DNA of 64,000 nt from Prevotellaceae bacterium (GCA_020636675.1 JACJXK010000001.1:121072-185071); one strand, 5' to 3'; positions 48,074 through 58,072 are shown, counted from the first letter of the stretch. Notes: generated from the sequence alone by a model not told the origin. A program made the numbers and translations.

Positions 48074-49939
48074 ATGTGCGGAATAGCTTACGTCAGATTA
48101 AGGAAGCCGTTGGAATATTACTATATGCAATACGGCACATGGAAGTACGGATTGGAGAAGCTCTATCTCCTCATGGAGAAGCAGCATAACCGAGGACAGG
48201 AAGGTGCGGGTCTCGCCTGCATCAAACTGCACTCAAAACCCGGAGAGGAATATATATTCAGGGAAAGGGCAGAAGGTGCTGGAGCCATCAACCAAATATT
48301 TGAGGATGTGTATAAAAACTACGCCAACATCCCCGACGCCATTTGGAACGACCCGACCTACGCAAAAGAGAATCTTCCATTCGCAGGAGAGCTGTACCTC
48401 GGACATCTGAGATATAGCACCACCGGCAAACACGGCATCTCCTACGTTCATCCGTTTCTAAGGAGGAGCAATTGGAAAGACCGCTCGCTCGTACTCGCAG
48501 GGAACTTCAACCTCACCAACGTAGACGAGGTATTCGCCAAACTAACCAAGATAGGCCAACATCCGAGAGACATGGGAGACACCATCCTAATGCTCGAAAC
48601 CATCGGCCACCAGCTAGACCAAGAAGTGCAGCGTAAATATGACCAATACGACAAGGAAGGAAAAAGCAACGACGAGATATCCGAGCTGATAGAGAAAAAC
48701 ATGAATATCGGAGAGGTGATACGTCGCTCGGAGGAGGGATGGGACGGCGGATACACCATCTGCGGCATGATTGGGCACGGAGACTCCTTCGTCTTCCGCG
48801 ACCCCCACGGCATACGCCCAGCCTTCTACTACATCGACGACGAAATTATCGTGGCCGCATCCGAAAGGCCTGTCATACAAACCGTAATGAACGTCGCCTT
48901 CGACGATGTGAAAGAACTTGGCGCAGGAGAGGCCCTCATCATGAAAAAGGACGGAGACTTCCATCTCGAACAAATCAGAGAACCTCTCAAACCAACCCAA
49001 TGCTCCTTCGAGAGGATATATTTCTCAAGAGGAAGCGACATGGACATCTATCAAGAACGCAAGAGATTAGGAGAGTTGCTCACACCTTCGATACTCCGAT
49101 CAATCAACTACGACTTGAAACATAGCGTATTCTCATTCATCCCAAACACGGCCGAGGTAGCATTCTACGGCATGATGCACGGGATAGAAAACTACATGAT
49201 TGAGGAGAAGAAGGAGAAGTTGACCTCCGCCAACAAATATACGGACAAGGAACTGCAGGAAATCATCTCGGCGCGTCCACGTATGGAAAAGATAGCCATC
49301 AAGGACATCAAGATGAGGACCTTCATCGCCCAAGATAAAAACAGGAACGACCTCGCCGCCCACGTCTATGACATCACCTACGGTTCGATAAAAGACGGGG
49401 AAGACAATTTGGTAATCATCGACGATTCCATCGTAAGAGGGACAACACTGAGACAAAGCATCATCAAAATCCTCAACAGGCTCAACCCGAAGAAGATCGT
49501 CATCGTCTCCTCCTCGCCTCAAGTGCGCTTCCCCGACTGCTATGGAATAGACATGTCACGCATGAGCGAATTTATCGCATTCAAGGCCGCCATCGCACTA
49601 TTGAAAGAGACAGGCAAGGAAGCCCTCATCAACGAAGTATATGCTAAATCAAAAGCGCAGCAGCACCTACCCAAAGAGCAGGTGGTCAATTACGTGAAAG
49701 AGATTTACGCACCATTTTCAGTAGAGGAGATATCCCAAAAGATAGCGCAGATGTTAACGCCATCTGATGTCAAAACGGAGGTCGAGATCGTGTACCAACA
49801 CATTGAGCAGCTACACGAGGCATGCCCTAACCATAGCGGCGATTGGTACTTCTCCGGAGATTACCCTACCCCAGGGGGCAACCGTCTTGTAAATAATGCG
49901 TTCATCAACTACATAGAAGGCAACCCGGACAAAAGATGA
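48074..49939 (+). CDS. Long PurF-like amidophosphoribosyltransferase
   Basis: 621 residues, clearly longer than typical PurF (about 470-500). C2 (MCGIAYVRL) is the glutaminase nucleophile; HNRGQEGAG, LGHLRYSTTGKHG and LAGNFNLTN complete the class II amidotransferase site. The phosphoribosyltransferase domain has the PRPP loop VIIDDSIVRGTT (447-458) and the downstream PQVRFPDCYGIDM and EFIAFKAAI. Extra segments sit between the two domains (about 360-435) and at the C-terminus. Such long PurF-like proteins recur in Bacteroidetes and often follow glmS; whether this is the main purine enzyme or a second paralogue is not decidable from the window. Confidence 0.88.
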   Translation: MCGIAYVRLRKPLEYYYMQYGTWKYGLEKLYLLMEKQHNRGQEGAGLACIKLHSKPGEEYIFRERAEGAGAINQIFEDVYKNYANIPDAIWNDPTYAKENLPFAGELYLGHLRYSTTGKHGISYVHPFLRRSNWKDRSLVLAGNFNLTNVDEVFAKLTKIGQHPRDMGDTILMLETIGHQLDQEVQRKYDQYDKEGKSNDEISELIEKNMNIGEVIRRSEEGWDGGYTICGMIGHGDSFVFRDPHGIRPAFYYIDDEIIVAASERPVIQTVMNVAFDDVKELGAGEALIMKKDGDFHLEQIREPLKPTQCSFERIYFSRGSDMDIYQERKRLGELLTPSILRSINYDLKHSVFSFIPNTAEVAFYGMMHGIENYMIEEKKEKLTSANKYTDKELQEIISARPRMEKIAIKDIKMRTFIAQDKNRNDLAAHVYDITYGSIKDGEDNLVIIDDSIVRGTTLRQSIIKILNRLNPKKIVIVSSSPQVRFPDCYGIDMSRMSEFIAFKAAIALLKETGKEALINEVYAKSKAQQHLPKEQVVNYVKEIYAPFSVEEISQKIAQMLTPSDVKTEVEIVYQHIEQLHEACPNHSGDWYFSGDYPTPGGNRLVNNAFINYIEGNPDKR

Positions 49940-50162
49940 AGGAATGGCAAGAAAGATTATAAATACGACGATTTTGTAACATTAAACAACAGATGGTCAG
50001 AATGTTGAGACGTAAAAAGCCTCCGTTTTGACCATTTGTCTTTTATATGTCATTCCATCAGACACATTAGAGCAGATTGACATTTATTGTATTTTTAAGC
50101 AAAAGGGTTTAAAATCTATCTCCAAGTGATTATTTTTTAAGAAAAATAGCGATATTTGCAGC

Positions 50163-50786
50163 ATGATTTCTATGTTGTTAAAAGGACTGGTGATTGGGGT
50201 TTTCGTATCAGCGCCCGTGGGGCCTATCGGAATCTTATGTTTACAGCGGACACTGAATAGGGGACGTGCACACGGAATAGCTACCGCACTAGGAGCTACG
50301 CTCTCCGATTTGTTGTATGCTGTCATTGCTGTTTTCAGTATGTCTTTCATCATTGAATTCATCACCTCCCATCAGTTCATCCTACAAATAATAGGATCCA
50401 TCATCGTCTTCTTCTTCGGACTGTACACCTACATAAGCAACCCCATCAGGAAACTGTCGAAGATGAACAACGACAAAAAGAATTACATTCAGGATTTCTT
50501 CACCTCTTTCGGGCTTACCATTACCAATCCGTTGGTCATATTCCTTTTCATAGCCCTATTTGCAAAATTCTCATACATCACGGACGACACAACGTTTCTA
50601 CAGAGCATATGCGGCATTTTCTTCATCATGTGCGGAGCCTTGTTTTGGTGGACACTTCTCGTCAATATCGTCAATATGTTCCGAAACCGCTTCAACATGA
50701 GAGGCCTCTATGTCATAAACAGAGGCACAGGCATCATTCTCATGATTCTTGCAATCGTAAGCCTTGCCTATTCCTTATTCTTCTAG
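50163..50786 (+). CDS. LysE-family amino acid exporter
   Basis: 207 residues with six hydrophobic helices. The N-terminal block GVFVSAPVGPIGILCLQRTLNRGRAHGIATALGATLSDLLYA is the family signature. LysE/RhtB proteins export amino acids through the inner membrane; the substrate cannot be told. Stands alone between the PurF-like gene and a repeat-filled gap. Confidence 0.9.
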   Translation: MISMLLKGLVIGVFVSAPVGPIGILCLQRTLNRGRAHGIATALGATLSDLLYAVIAVFSMSFIIEFITSHQFILQIIGSIIVFFFGLYTYISNPIRKLSKMNNDKKNYIQDFFTSFGLTITNPLVIFLFIALFAKFSYITDDTTFLQSICGIFFIMCGALFWWTLLVNIVNMFRNRFNMRGLYVINRGTGIILMILAIVSLAYSLFF

Positions 50787-50836
50787 GAGAATCCACCCGC
50801 ATCTCCATTTTTCCATCAACACATTTTGCACTGCCG

Positions 50837-51226
50837 TCAAAATAACTTGTGACGTTTTTCATAAAATGCCGTAGGCATTATCTTTTGGGGGAACAGATGC
50901 CAGCAAACGCATTTTGTAAAAGTGTGCCGGATATGAATTTCCCTATACTTCTGCCATGCTGACATCTACGAGTGTCCGTACGTATAACCGATGATGAGGC
51001 ATTTTGAAAAGGTTCTGTTTCATTTTGTAAATCCTGTCCAAAAATCTGTGACGTCCGAAACGAACGACAACGGAATAGATTGGCGCATTCCGATGGAATG
51101 CTGTCTCGTTTTTCATTTTTTTGCTACGAAGAATTTTCCTAAAGGATATTTTGCCGTCAATGCGATGTTTGGAATCACCTACCCAAGATGCATTGAACTT
51201 TACCAAGTTATTTTTTATGATTACGA
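50837..51226 (+). repeat. Decayed MITE-like repeat with both ends recognisable
   Basis: Left part AAAATAACTTGTGACG..AAAATGCCGTAGGCATTATC matches the left part of copies 1 and 2, including the triloop hairpin AATGCC-GTA-GGCATT. A second hairpin GCATTCC-GAT-GGAATGC follows near 51087. The right end CATTGAACTTTACCAAGTTATTTTTTATGATTAC matches the right ends of those copies. The middle is shortened (about 390 bp in total). The remaining gap 51227-51550 holds no supported gene. Confidence 0.65.
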
Positions 51227-51550
51227 AACACCTACAAGAAGAATCCTTTTGGGAAAAAAAGCCTCTACTTCCCGTCAAAACATGTCATCTTTGGCACAGT
51301 AGAAAAAAGGCAAAAAGACATCTGCTGAACAAACAGCAAAATACCGGCAAAGAAGCACATCTCACGAATAGAACGAATTGCACATTTTACAGAGCAAAGC
51401 CACTTTTTGACAAAGGAAGACTGGATTATTTATTTTCTGTCGGAAAATAGACAGACTACAACACACTGGTTCCCATAGAGACAACACATAGGACATTCCA
51501 CAAGAAAGCTCAACAAAAGCAGACATTTAGAATAACAGAAAAAGAAGGCA

Positions 51551-52465
51551 TCAATATGCCAACCTAAATCCTATATAATTGAAATAAGAGGAGACAAAAT
51601 ATTTCCGGCTGCTATTCCGACAACAATCGGAAGGGGAGGCAAACGAGCCTGAGCGGGCAATAGGGAAAGAACCTTCCATATAAACAGGATCAGTCTGCGC
51701 TGCCGAAGAATAAGACAATGAATCATATCTATCCAGGCACCACTCCATCACATTTCCACTCATATCATAAAGGCCCAACTCATTCGGGAGTTTCGTTGCC
51801 ACCGGTTGAGCAGAGCTGGCATTCTCCGAACACCAAGCCACGTCACCCACCGCATTACTACCCGCATACAGGAATCCTTTGGACAAGGAACCGCCACGGG
51901 CCGCAAACTCCCATTGAGCCTCTGTCGGCAAAACAAAAGACCGTTTGAAGGAGACCACCTCCGTCATCGTCGAGTCAGAATAGACAACAGCCGCATTCAG
52001 ACGATTCAGGAAGGCAAACACATCCGCATAAGAGACATCAGTCACAGGAAGCTGCGCATTGGCAGGCACCTCGTCCGCTTCCATCACCGCACTCCATAAG
52101 GCACGCGTCACCTCCGTAGCCCCCATGTAATATTGGCTCAAAGACACCCTATGAACCGGAGCTTCAGACAAAGAATCAGCGTTTACGTCATAATTGGCCT
52201 TGGTCGAATCCTTCGGTTGCGCACCCATATTGAACGAGCCGGCACCCACCCTTATCATAGAAAACGACACATTCCCCAATTTATAACAGACGTGCGCATC
52301 ATCACTGTCAACAATAAACATACGCAATGTATCCGCATTTTCGGACAAGGACGACCCCCTACCACCAGAACCGGCCCCCTCTTCGTCAGGATTACACGCA
52401 CCAAAGACAAGGCATAAAACACCTATATAAAAAAAGAATATAAACTTCATCGCCATTCTATCCAT
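51551..52465 (-). CDS. SUMF1/formylglycine-generating-enzyme-fold lipoprotein
   Basis: 304 residues; either ATG at 52465 or the one five codons later (MKFIFFF) may be used. Lipobox VFGAC. The FGE-sulfatase fold is seen as VGAGSFNMGAQP, APVHRVSLSQYYMGATEVT, PVTDVSYADVFAFLNRLN, FVLPTEAQWEFAARGG, GLYDMSGNVMEWCLDRYD and YIGFRLAY. Many bacterial surface lipoproteins use this fold without formylglycine activity, and the usual active-site RGGSW block reads ARSGSFASPSDCC here, so catalysis is doubtful. It lies 104 bases after the MauE-thioredoxin gene on the same strand and is likely in the same operon. Confidence 0.85.
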   Translation of the reverse strand: MDRMAMKFIFFFYIGVLCLVFGACNPDEEGAGSGGRGSSLSENADTLRMFIVDSDDAHVCYKLGNVSFSMIRVGAGSFNMGAQPKDSTKANYDVNADSLSEAPVHRVSLSQYYMGATEVTRALWSAVMEADEVPANAQLPVTDVSYADVFAFLNRLNAAVVYSDSTMTEVVSFKRSFVLPTEAQWEFAARGGSLSKGFLYAGSNAVGDVAWCSENASSAQPVATKLPNELGLYDMSGNVMEWCLDRYDSLSYSSAAQTDPVYMEGSFPIARSGSFASPSDCCRNSSRKYFVSSYFNYIGFRLAY

Positions 52466-52569
52466 AATATTTTCATTCGAAATTCAGCGGTCAAAGATAG
52501 AACAATTGACACAAATCACAGCAAACTTGCCAATTGTTTTTATCCGAACCAAAGGAACAGTTCTCCGCC

Positions 52570-53484
52570 TCAACGAGAGAGAGACTTATCACGTACAAAA
52601 GAAGAGACTTTCTCTTCCGACAATGTCTGGTTACTCATCATCTCCACCACACCACCATCTTCCATAAGAAGAATGAGAGGCAACCTACCCTCCGTTATGG
52701 CAAAAATCTCACTATCCAAGAAGACAGACTTCTGCCGTCTGATTCCCGATTCGGAAATGAACTCCTCCATTTTCCCCTTCGGGTCATAGATGCCCCAAAA
52801 AGAGAGGGAATCAGGAATTCCATATTTATCCATTATTATATCCATCTTTCGAGCCGCAATCCGGCAATGGGAACAGGAGGTGCTATAAAAGCACAGTATT
52901 TTCTTTCCACGCCTCAGACCGGCAGGCACCTCACCCTTCTCCAAAAAAACAGAAAGGCGTTCCCCATCATAAGACACTCGCTTATCCTCCATCATATTTT
53001 CAGGTCTGTCGACGACAAAAGGCGCCGCCAACGAAAACAACAGCAGAGCGGGAATCAGAAGATTCGCATACCTCCATCCGAACGGGACACTGCGGGAAGA
53101 GAAAAAAAGGAAAACCAAAAGCAGAGCATTCTTAATTAACGATTCTGTCGGCGAGAAGTCTACGACCTCCCCGAAACAATGGCAATTTCCTTCATCGCCC
53201 ACAGCCACAAGATAAATGAGAAAAACCGAGAACGAAGATAGCACAAACAGCACAACCGCATCAATCAAGCGATTCCATCTGTTCAACGACAATGCGACGC
53301 CCAAGAAGAACTCGAATCCAACCAGCAATCTCGACAAAACGAAAGAGACACCCATCGGGAGCCAACCAAACCCATAAATATATAGAGAGAAAGAGTCTAT
53401 CGTCTTCATTTTCAAGAAAGCGGAGACCACAAACACGAGTCCTAATACAAGACGGAATACGTATGCTACCTTTTCTCGCTGCAT
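52570..53484 (-). CDS. MauE/DoxX-type membrane protein fused to a thioredoxin-like domain
   Basis: 304 residues. The N-terminal half has four hydrophobic helices and the NCHCFGE motif (C101, C103) typical of MauE/DoxX-like redox membrane proteins. The C-terminal half is a thioredoxin-like domain facing the periplasm, with the redox pair in CFYSTSCSHCRIA (C204-x-x-C207). It probably moves disulfide electrons across the membrane. The preceding small cysteine-containing lipoprotein (6 bases apart) and the following SUMF1-fold lipoprotein share the strand and spacing of an operon. Confidence 0.82.
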   Translation of the reverse strand: MQREKVAYVFRLVLGLVFVVSAFLKMKTIDSFSLYIYGFGWLPMGVSFVLSRLLVGFEFFLGVALSLNRWNRLIDAVVLFVLSSFSVFLIYLVAVGDEGNCHCFGEVVDFSPTESLIKNALLLVFLFFSSRSVPFGWRYANLLIPALLLFSLAAPFVVDRPENMMEDKRVSYDGERLSVFLEKGEVPAGLRRGKKILCFYSTSCSHCRIAARKMDIIMDKYGIPDSLSFWGIYDPKGKMEEFISESGIRRQKSVFLDSEIFAITEGRLPLILLMEDGGVVEMMSNQTLSEEKVSSFVRDKSLSR

Positions 53485-53490
53485 AAAAGG

Positions 53491-53667
53491 CTACAACTCG
53501 CTACAAGAGACGTTATCTTCGTTCATCTCGCTACAAGAACCGTCGTAATCATAAATAGTAATGGAACTTGAAGAATTAGCACCCTTTGTTGTACATTCAC
53601 AATCTTTGCTTTTGCTGCAAGAGTACAGAAAAGACGAAAAGAGAATAAAAATCAAATATTTCAACAT
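53491..53667 (-). CDS. 58-residue cysteine-containing lipoprotein
   Basis: A short frame with MLKYLIFILFSSFLYSC: signal with lipobox LYSC (C17). The mature part has KDCECTTKG, a serine run, TIYDYDGSCSEMNE and a closing NVSCSEL, giving four further cysteines. Its stop is 6 bases before the MauE-thioredoxin gene. Such small peptides next to MauE-type redox proteins are common in Bacteroidales, so its cysteines may be the partner's substrate; that is inference. Not matched to any named family. Confidence 0.7.
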   Translation of the reverse strand: MLKYLIFILFSSFLYSCSKSKDCECTTKGANSSSSITIYDYDGSCSEMNEDNVSCSEL

Positions 53668-53876
53668 ATTCTATAATATAAATCCGACAAATAGTGACTA
53701 ACTTTTAAAATCAGAAACCTTGCAGAAACCATACCAAATTCAGATTAAACTCAGCAAATATAACAAAAAAGAGAACGAATAAGTCATCTATCCATCGTGA
53801 TTTGCAAAACAAAATATTTTTTCATACAAAAAAACTTTTTTTTCAAAAATAGCGATGTTTTTTCAAAACATTAATT

Positions 53877-53884
53877 TATTTTTG
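53877..53884 (+). promoter_or_regulatory. Probable -7 box for the T9SS cellulase gene
   Basis: TATTTTTG, about 139 bases before the start at 54023. Nothing else is seen in 53668-54022. Confidence 0.5.
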
Positions 53885-54022
53885 CATCATCAGGTTTGCA
53901 CGAACTTAGATAAAGTTTCCTTAGAACAAATCATATTAATCTTATATAAAGACAGAATTCGTCGATTTTTCGTTTCCTTTACGAATTCGGCCTCACACTG
54001 ATAACTTTATTTTGATTATACC

Positions 54023-56776
54023 ATGAAGAAAAAATTCAGATTTGGGATGCTATGCGCACTCCTACTTTGTCCGTTATCGGCATCACTATATGCTCAGATA
54101 AGGGTAGAGGCCGAGGACTACACCGAGGTCAAAAGTGCAGCCACAGAGATAATCACCGAGAACGACGGAAAAACCATCGGATACTTCGACGAACGGGGTG
54201 AAACGCTCTCCTATGAGGTCAACATCACGGAAGATGGGCTATACCAATTCTCATTCAGATATCTGGCAGGGAAAGCAGGATCCTTAAAAATAGAGACAAG
54301 CGACGGAGCCTCCTTCGTCTTTCAGACAGACGCATACAACGCCGCCGAATGGTGGAAACTACCCATCAACGACTGGCCCGTCTATCCTTCCGAAAATTGT
54401 GCCAGATTCATATTAAAAGCCGGCAAACAGAAATTCAACGTCATCAATTTGGGGTCAGGACTGAACATCGACTTCTTCGAAGTGACGAAAGCCAGCTCGT
54501 CCGACAGCAAAATCACAAAGATAAGCACTACTCCATCGAAGATAGAGATTATGCCAAACGAGAGCAAGACAATCACCGCATGTGGATACAACGCCGCAGG
54601 AGAGGCCATCGCAGCAAGCGTACAATGGTCGTCCAACGCAAAAGACGGGAACTATACATCCGGAGCAAGTGAAGGAAGCGACATCATCTCCGTAAGCATG
54701 GGAGACGTGACAAAAGAGGTAAAAGTCACCATTGCAAACCCATCAAAAAAACAGGATTTCGTGGTCTCTAAACACGGAAAACTAAACACGAAAGACGGAG
54801 CCGTACGCGACCAAAACGGAAACAAAGTGAGCCTCATGGGTCCTAGTTTCTTCTGGAGCTGCTCCGCCCCTCTGTGGTGGACTAAAGAGACCGTTAACTA
54901 TCTGGTTTCTCAATACAACATCCAGCTGATACGGCTCCCCGTCTCCATCGCCCCCGGCGACAACACATGGGAAAACCACAATGCCACATGGAATACGGAC
55001 AACTATCTCCACAGTCCGGAATACACCAGAGCTTTAGTTGACGAGATGGTAAAAGCCGCCATCGAGAACGACATATACGTCATCATCGACTTCCATGAAC
55101 ACCATGCGGAGCATTGGGTTGACCTTTCCAAAGATTTCTTCACCTACTTCGCCACAAAATGGGGCAACTATCCGAACGTCATGTACGAGATATACAACGA
55201 ACCGATGACAGACAACGGCACCGTGGTCAACTATGCGAAAGAGATCATTCCGGTAATCAGAGCCATCGATGACGACAATGTCATCATCGTGGGGTCTACC
55301 CAATATTCCAGAGAACCGGACAATGTGACGGCCGCAGGCGACGGGCAGTCCAATATAGCCTACACATGGCATGGATACGTAGAATGGGGACACCAAAGCG
55401 ACTGGAACGGAAAGAGCAGCTGGAACAATGGAGTGCCTATTGTGGTAACGGAATGGGGACTCAACTGGAGCAAAAACGACGGCGGTCTACTTCAAATCTA
55501 TAAAGAAAAATCTCTCATCAACGCATTCTGGTCTATGAGCAACAAAGGAGACGACGACGCCAAATGGTCCATATTGAAAAGCGACTGCTACAAAGCATCC
55601 GATTGGAGCGAATCCGACATGACAGAAAATGGAGCTTATCTTTTAGGTGTTGCCAAGAGCTGGGTCAACTATAAGCCGACCAACATACTCATACAAAAAG
55701 AGTTATTACTATTCATCGGAGCAGGGCAATCCTTCTTCCTTCCTAAATCAGAAACGACATTGAAAGGAGAAGCTACCGGAGGATCAGAGAATTACACCTA
55801 CTCTTGGAAACAAATCTCCGGGCCCGGCAATGCCAATATAACATCTGCCAACTCGGCATCTACAACAGTGACCGGACTAACCGACGGTGTATATCTATTC
55901 CAACTCACGGTCAACGATGGAGAAGACTCCATAGAGAAAGAGCTGAGAGTAACCGTATATCCGGAAGGTTTCGTAGACCCAGGACTGATAGACGACGTGG
56001 AAGACAACAACATCGTCAGCCTATGGGGAGGAGAATGGAAAACATTTGACGACGCCAGCAAAAATGCCAATCCGTATTCTAAAATAACAACCGCAGAAAA
56101 CCTTCCTAACAACGGAACCATAAAAGCAGACTTCACCATGGGTAATAAATGGAACGGAGACGGATGGATGGGCGACCCTTATTGCGGCATCGAACTATTT
56201 CTCCAAGCGGACGAATCGGCATACGACATCTCCGAATGTAGCAAGATAACCTACAAGTACAAGGGCGCAGCCCACGAATTCAGGGTGTCCATGACCGCCG
56301 TAAAAGACGAAGACTTCCATAGCACTAAGATCAGCGCATCTACAGAGTGGACTACAGCCACCATCAATTGGTCCGGACTAAAACAAGCATCAGACTGGGG
56401 AGTAGATATGGATTTGGACAAAACAGACATCTATAAAATGAGCTGGCAGTTCAAAGAGTCGGCAGGTAGCGCCGGCAGTTTGGAGATAGACGACGTAACT
56501 TGCGTAGGCGGAAGCTCTCCTATTTTGGACACAACAGGCAACACCACCTACAAAAGTGAGGACAAGGGGCTTATACTTGCACCGAACCCAGCCGAGGGCG
56601 GACAATGCAGCCTATACGTATCCGAGATCCAAGATGTGACCATCTCCGACATTTCCGGAAATATAATCGCAAGATTTAAGGCAATCCCTTATTTCAGCAA
56701 CAAAATAAACATTCATAATCCTGGCATTTACTTTGTAAAGGCAGGAACTGAAATTCAAAAGCTTATTGTGAAATAA
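54023..56776 (+). CDS. Multidomain GH5 cellulase with type IX secretion sorting domain
   Basis: 917 residues. Signal peptide 1-24. Modules in order: CBM6/35-like carbohydrate-binding domain (27-155, starts RVEAEDYTEVKS); BIG2-type Ig domain (163-240); GH5 catalytic barrel (248-550) with E393 in YEIYNEPM as acid/base and E477 in VVTEWGLNW as nucleophile; PKD-like domain (575-648, YSWKQISGPG..GVYLFQLTVND); CBM11/CIA30-like domain (655-830, starting LIDDVEDNN); and a C-terminal T9SS type A sorting domain (ILAPNPAEGG..VTISDISGNII..PGIYFVKAG). The enzyme should be secreted by T9SS and attached to or released from the surface to attack beta-glucan. Single gene with its own promoter and terminator. 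Confidence 0.92.
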   Translation: MKKKFRFGMLCALLLCPLSASLYAQIRVEAEDYTEVKSAATEIITENDGKTIGYFDERGETLSYEVNITEDGLYQFSFRYLAGKAGSLKIETSDGASFVFQTDAYNAAEWWKLPINDWPVYPSENCARFILKAGKQKFNVINLGSGLNIDFFEVTKASSSDSKITKISTTPSKIEIMPNESKTITACGYNAAGEAIAASVQWSSNAKDGNYTSGASEGSDIISVSMGDVTKEVKVTIANPSKKQDFVVSKHGKLNTKDGAVRDQNGNKVSLMGPSFFWSCSAPLWWTKETVNYLVSQYNIQLIRLPVSIAPGDNTWENHNATWNTDNYLHSPEYTRALVDEMVKAAIENDIYVIIDFHEHHAEHWVDLSKDFFTYFATKWGNYPNVMYEIYNEPMTDNGTVVNYAKEIIPVIRAIDDDNVIIVGSTQYSREPDNVTAAGDGQSNIAYTWHGYVEWGHQSDWNGKSSWNNGVPIVVTEWGLNWSKNDGGLLQIYKEKSLINAFWSMSNKGDDDAKWSILKSDCYKASDWSESDMTENGAYLLGVAKSWVNYKPTNILIQKELLLFIGAGQSFFLPKSETTLKGEATGGSENYTYSWKQISGPGNANITSANSASTTVTGLTDGVYLFQLTVNDGEDSIEKELRVTVYPEGFVDPGLIDDVEDNNIVSLWGGEWKTFDDASKNANPYSKITTAENLPNNGTIKADFTMGNKWNGDGWMGDPYCGIELFLQADESAYDISECSKITYKYKGAAHEFRVSMTAVKDEDFHSTKISASTEWTTATINWSGLKQASDWGVDMDLDKTDIYKMSWQFKESAGSAGSLEIDDVTCVGGSSPILDTTGNTTYKSEDKGLILAPNPAEGGQCSLYVSEIQDVTISDISGNIIARFKAIPYFSNKINIHNPGIYFVKAGTEIQKLIVK

Positions 56777-56860
56777 GCAGATGCACACAGTAATAAAATA
56801 GCGGATACCAAAAACAAAATCTCACAAAATCCACATGCACAATATCCGCAGCTGTGTGCG

Positions 56861-56905
56861 AAAAAAGTGGCTGTCTAATCTGATTAGACAGCCACAATTT
56901 TTTTG
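56861..56905. terminator. Bidirectional terminator between the cellulase and lpxB
   Basis: Perfect 13-bp stem GTGGCTGTCTAAT/ATTAGACAGCCAC (56867-56879 and 56883-56895) with a 3-base loop, A-run before and T-run after. Confidence 0.9.
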
Positions 56906-56930
56906 TCATATCAAACCTGCCGAATAATTT

Positions 56931-58070
56931 TTAGCCTCTTCCTCTCAAATCGGCGCATAAAGAACAAGCCGCCTTGTCGGAAACAGGTTCCTTTCCCAAC
57001 AGATCGATCAAATCATCATAACCGGACAACATCTTCTCCCGAAAGGATGGGGTCAGTATTTTACGAATCTCCGCCTCCACTTTCTTCACCGTGAAATCTT
57101 CTATAATCAACTCCTTAACCAATTCTTTCCCCGCAATGAGATTGACCAAAGAGACGAAACGCACATGTATAAACATCTCCAGGATACGATGAAAGAGATA
57201 GCCCCCTGAAATCTTGTAGACCACCACCTGCGGCACCCTCAGCAATGCGGTCTCCAGCGTAGCCGTTCCTGAAGTGACGACCGCCAGCTCCGATTGTTGC
57301 AACAACTCGTATGTCTCACCAAACACGACACTAGCTCCATATCCCGAAAGCAAGGAACCGTAGTCGGCCTCGGTCATGGACGGCGCACCCGCCACCACCA
57401 GCTGGTAGTCTTTGAATTTGGAGGCAGCCTCCAACATGATAGGCAACGAAGATTTGATCTCCTGCATCCGGCTACCGGCCAAAAGGGCAATAATAGGCCT
57501 ATCCGACTTCACGTGCGTACGAGCGGAGAAATCGTCAAGAGACTCATTCTTATGAGCCCTGGTCTCCACCGCATCCACACAAGGATTTCCAACATACTCC
57601 ACCTCGAAATCATGTTTTTTGAAATAATCGACTTCAAAAGGAAGAATGGAATAGACCTTGTCCACATACCGCTTCATGTCCTTCAGCCTATACTCCTTCC
57701 ACGCCCAAAGTTTAGGCGAGATATAATAATAGACGGGGATTTGTGGCATCTCCTTTTTTACAAACTTGGCCATCTTCAAGTTGAAACTCGGATAATCGAC
57801 AAGGATCACCGCATCAGGTCTATAATTCAACAACTGCTGCCGACAAACCTTCATATTCAGCAACACCTTATCCAAATTTCGGACAACAGAGATGAAACCC
57901 ATAAATGCCATATCCCTGTAATGACGGACCATCTTCCCTCCCTGAGCCTGCATCAGATCGCCACCCAAGAAACAAAAGTCAGCTTCCGAATCCCGTTTCT
58001 TCAAAGACGCCATAAGGTTGGAAGCATGGAGATCACCCGAAGCCTCACCTGCAATAATAAAATACCTCAT
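56931..58070 (-). CDS. lpxB: Lipid-A-disaccharide synthase
   Basis: 379 residues of glycosyltransferase family 19. Landmarks: IAGEASGDLHASNLMASLK at the start, GFISVVRNLDKVL, VDYPSFNLKMAKF, YYISPKLWAWKEYRLKDMKRYVDKVYSILPFE, VGNPCVDAV, IALLAGSRMQEIKSSLP and SGTATLETALLRVPQVVVYK. It joins UDP-2,3-diacylglucosamine and lipid X to form the lipid A disaccharide at the inner membrane. Last gene of the surE-small membrane protein-lpxB operon; the gap to the upstream gene is 2 bases. Confidence 0.96.
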   Translation of the reverse strand: MRYFIIAGEASGDLHASNLMASLKKRDSEADFCFLGGDLMQAQGGKMVRHYRDMAFMGFISVVRNLDKVLLNMKVCRQQLLNYRPDAVILVDYPSFNLKMAKFVKKEMPQIPVYYYISPKLWAWKEYRLKDMKRYVDKVYSILPFEVDYFKKHDFEVEYVGNPCVDAVETRAHKNESLDDFSARTHVKSDRPIIALLAGSRMQEIKSSLPIMLEAASKFKDYQLVVAGAPSMTEADYGSLLSGYGASVVFGETYELLQQSELAVVTSGTATLETALLRVPQVVVYKISGGYLFHRILEMFIHVRFVSLVNLIAGKELVKELIIEDFTVKKVEAEIRKILTPSFREKMLSGYDDLIDLLGKEPVSDKAACSLCADLRGRG

Positions 58071-58072
58071 GG

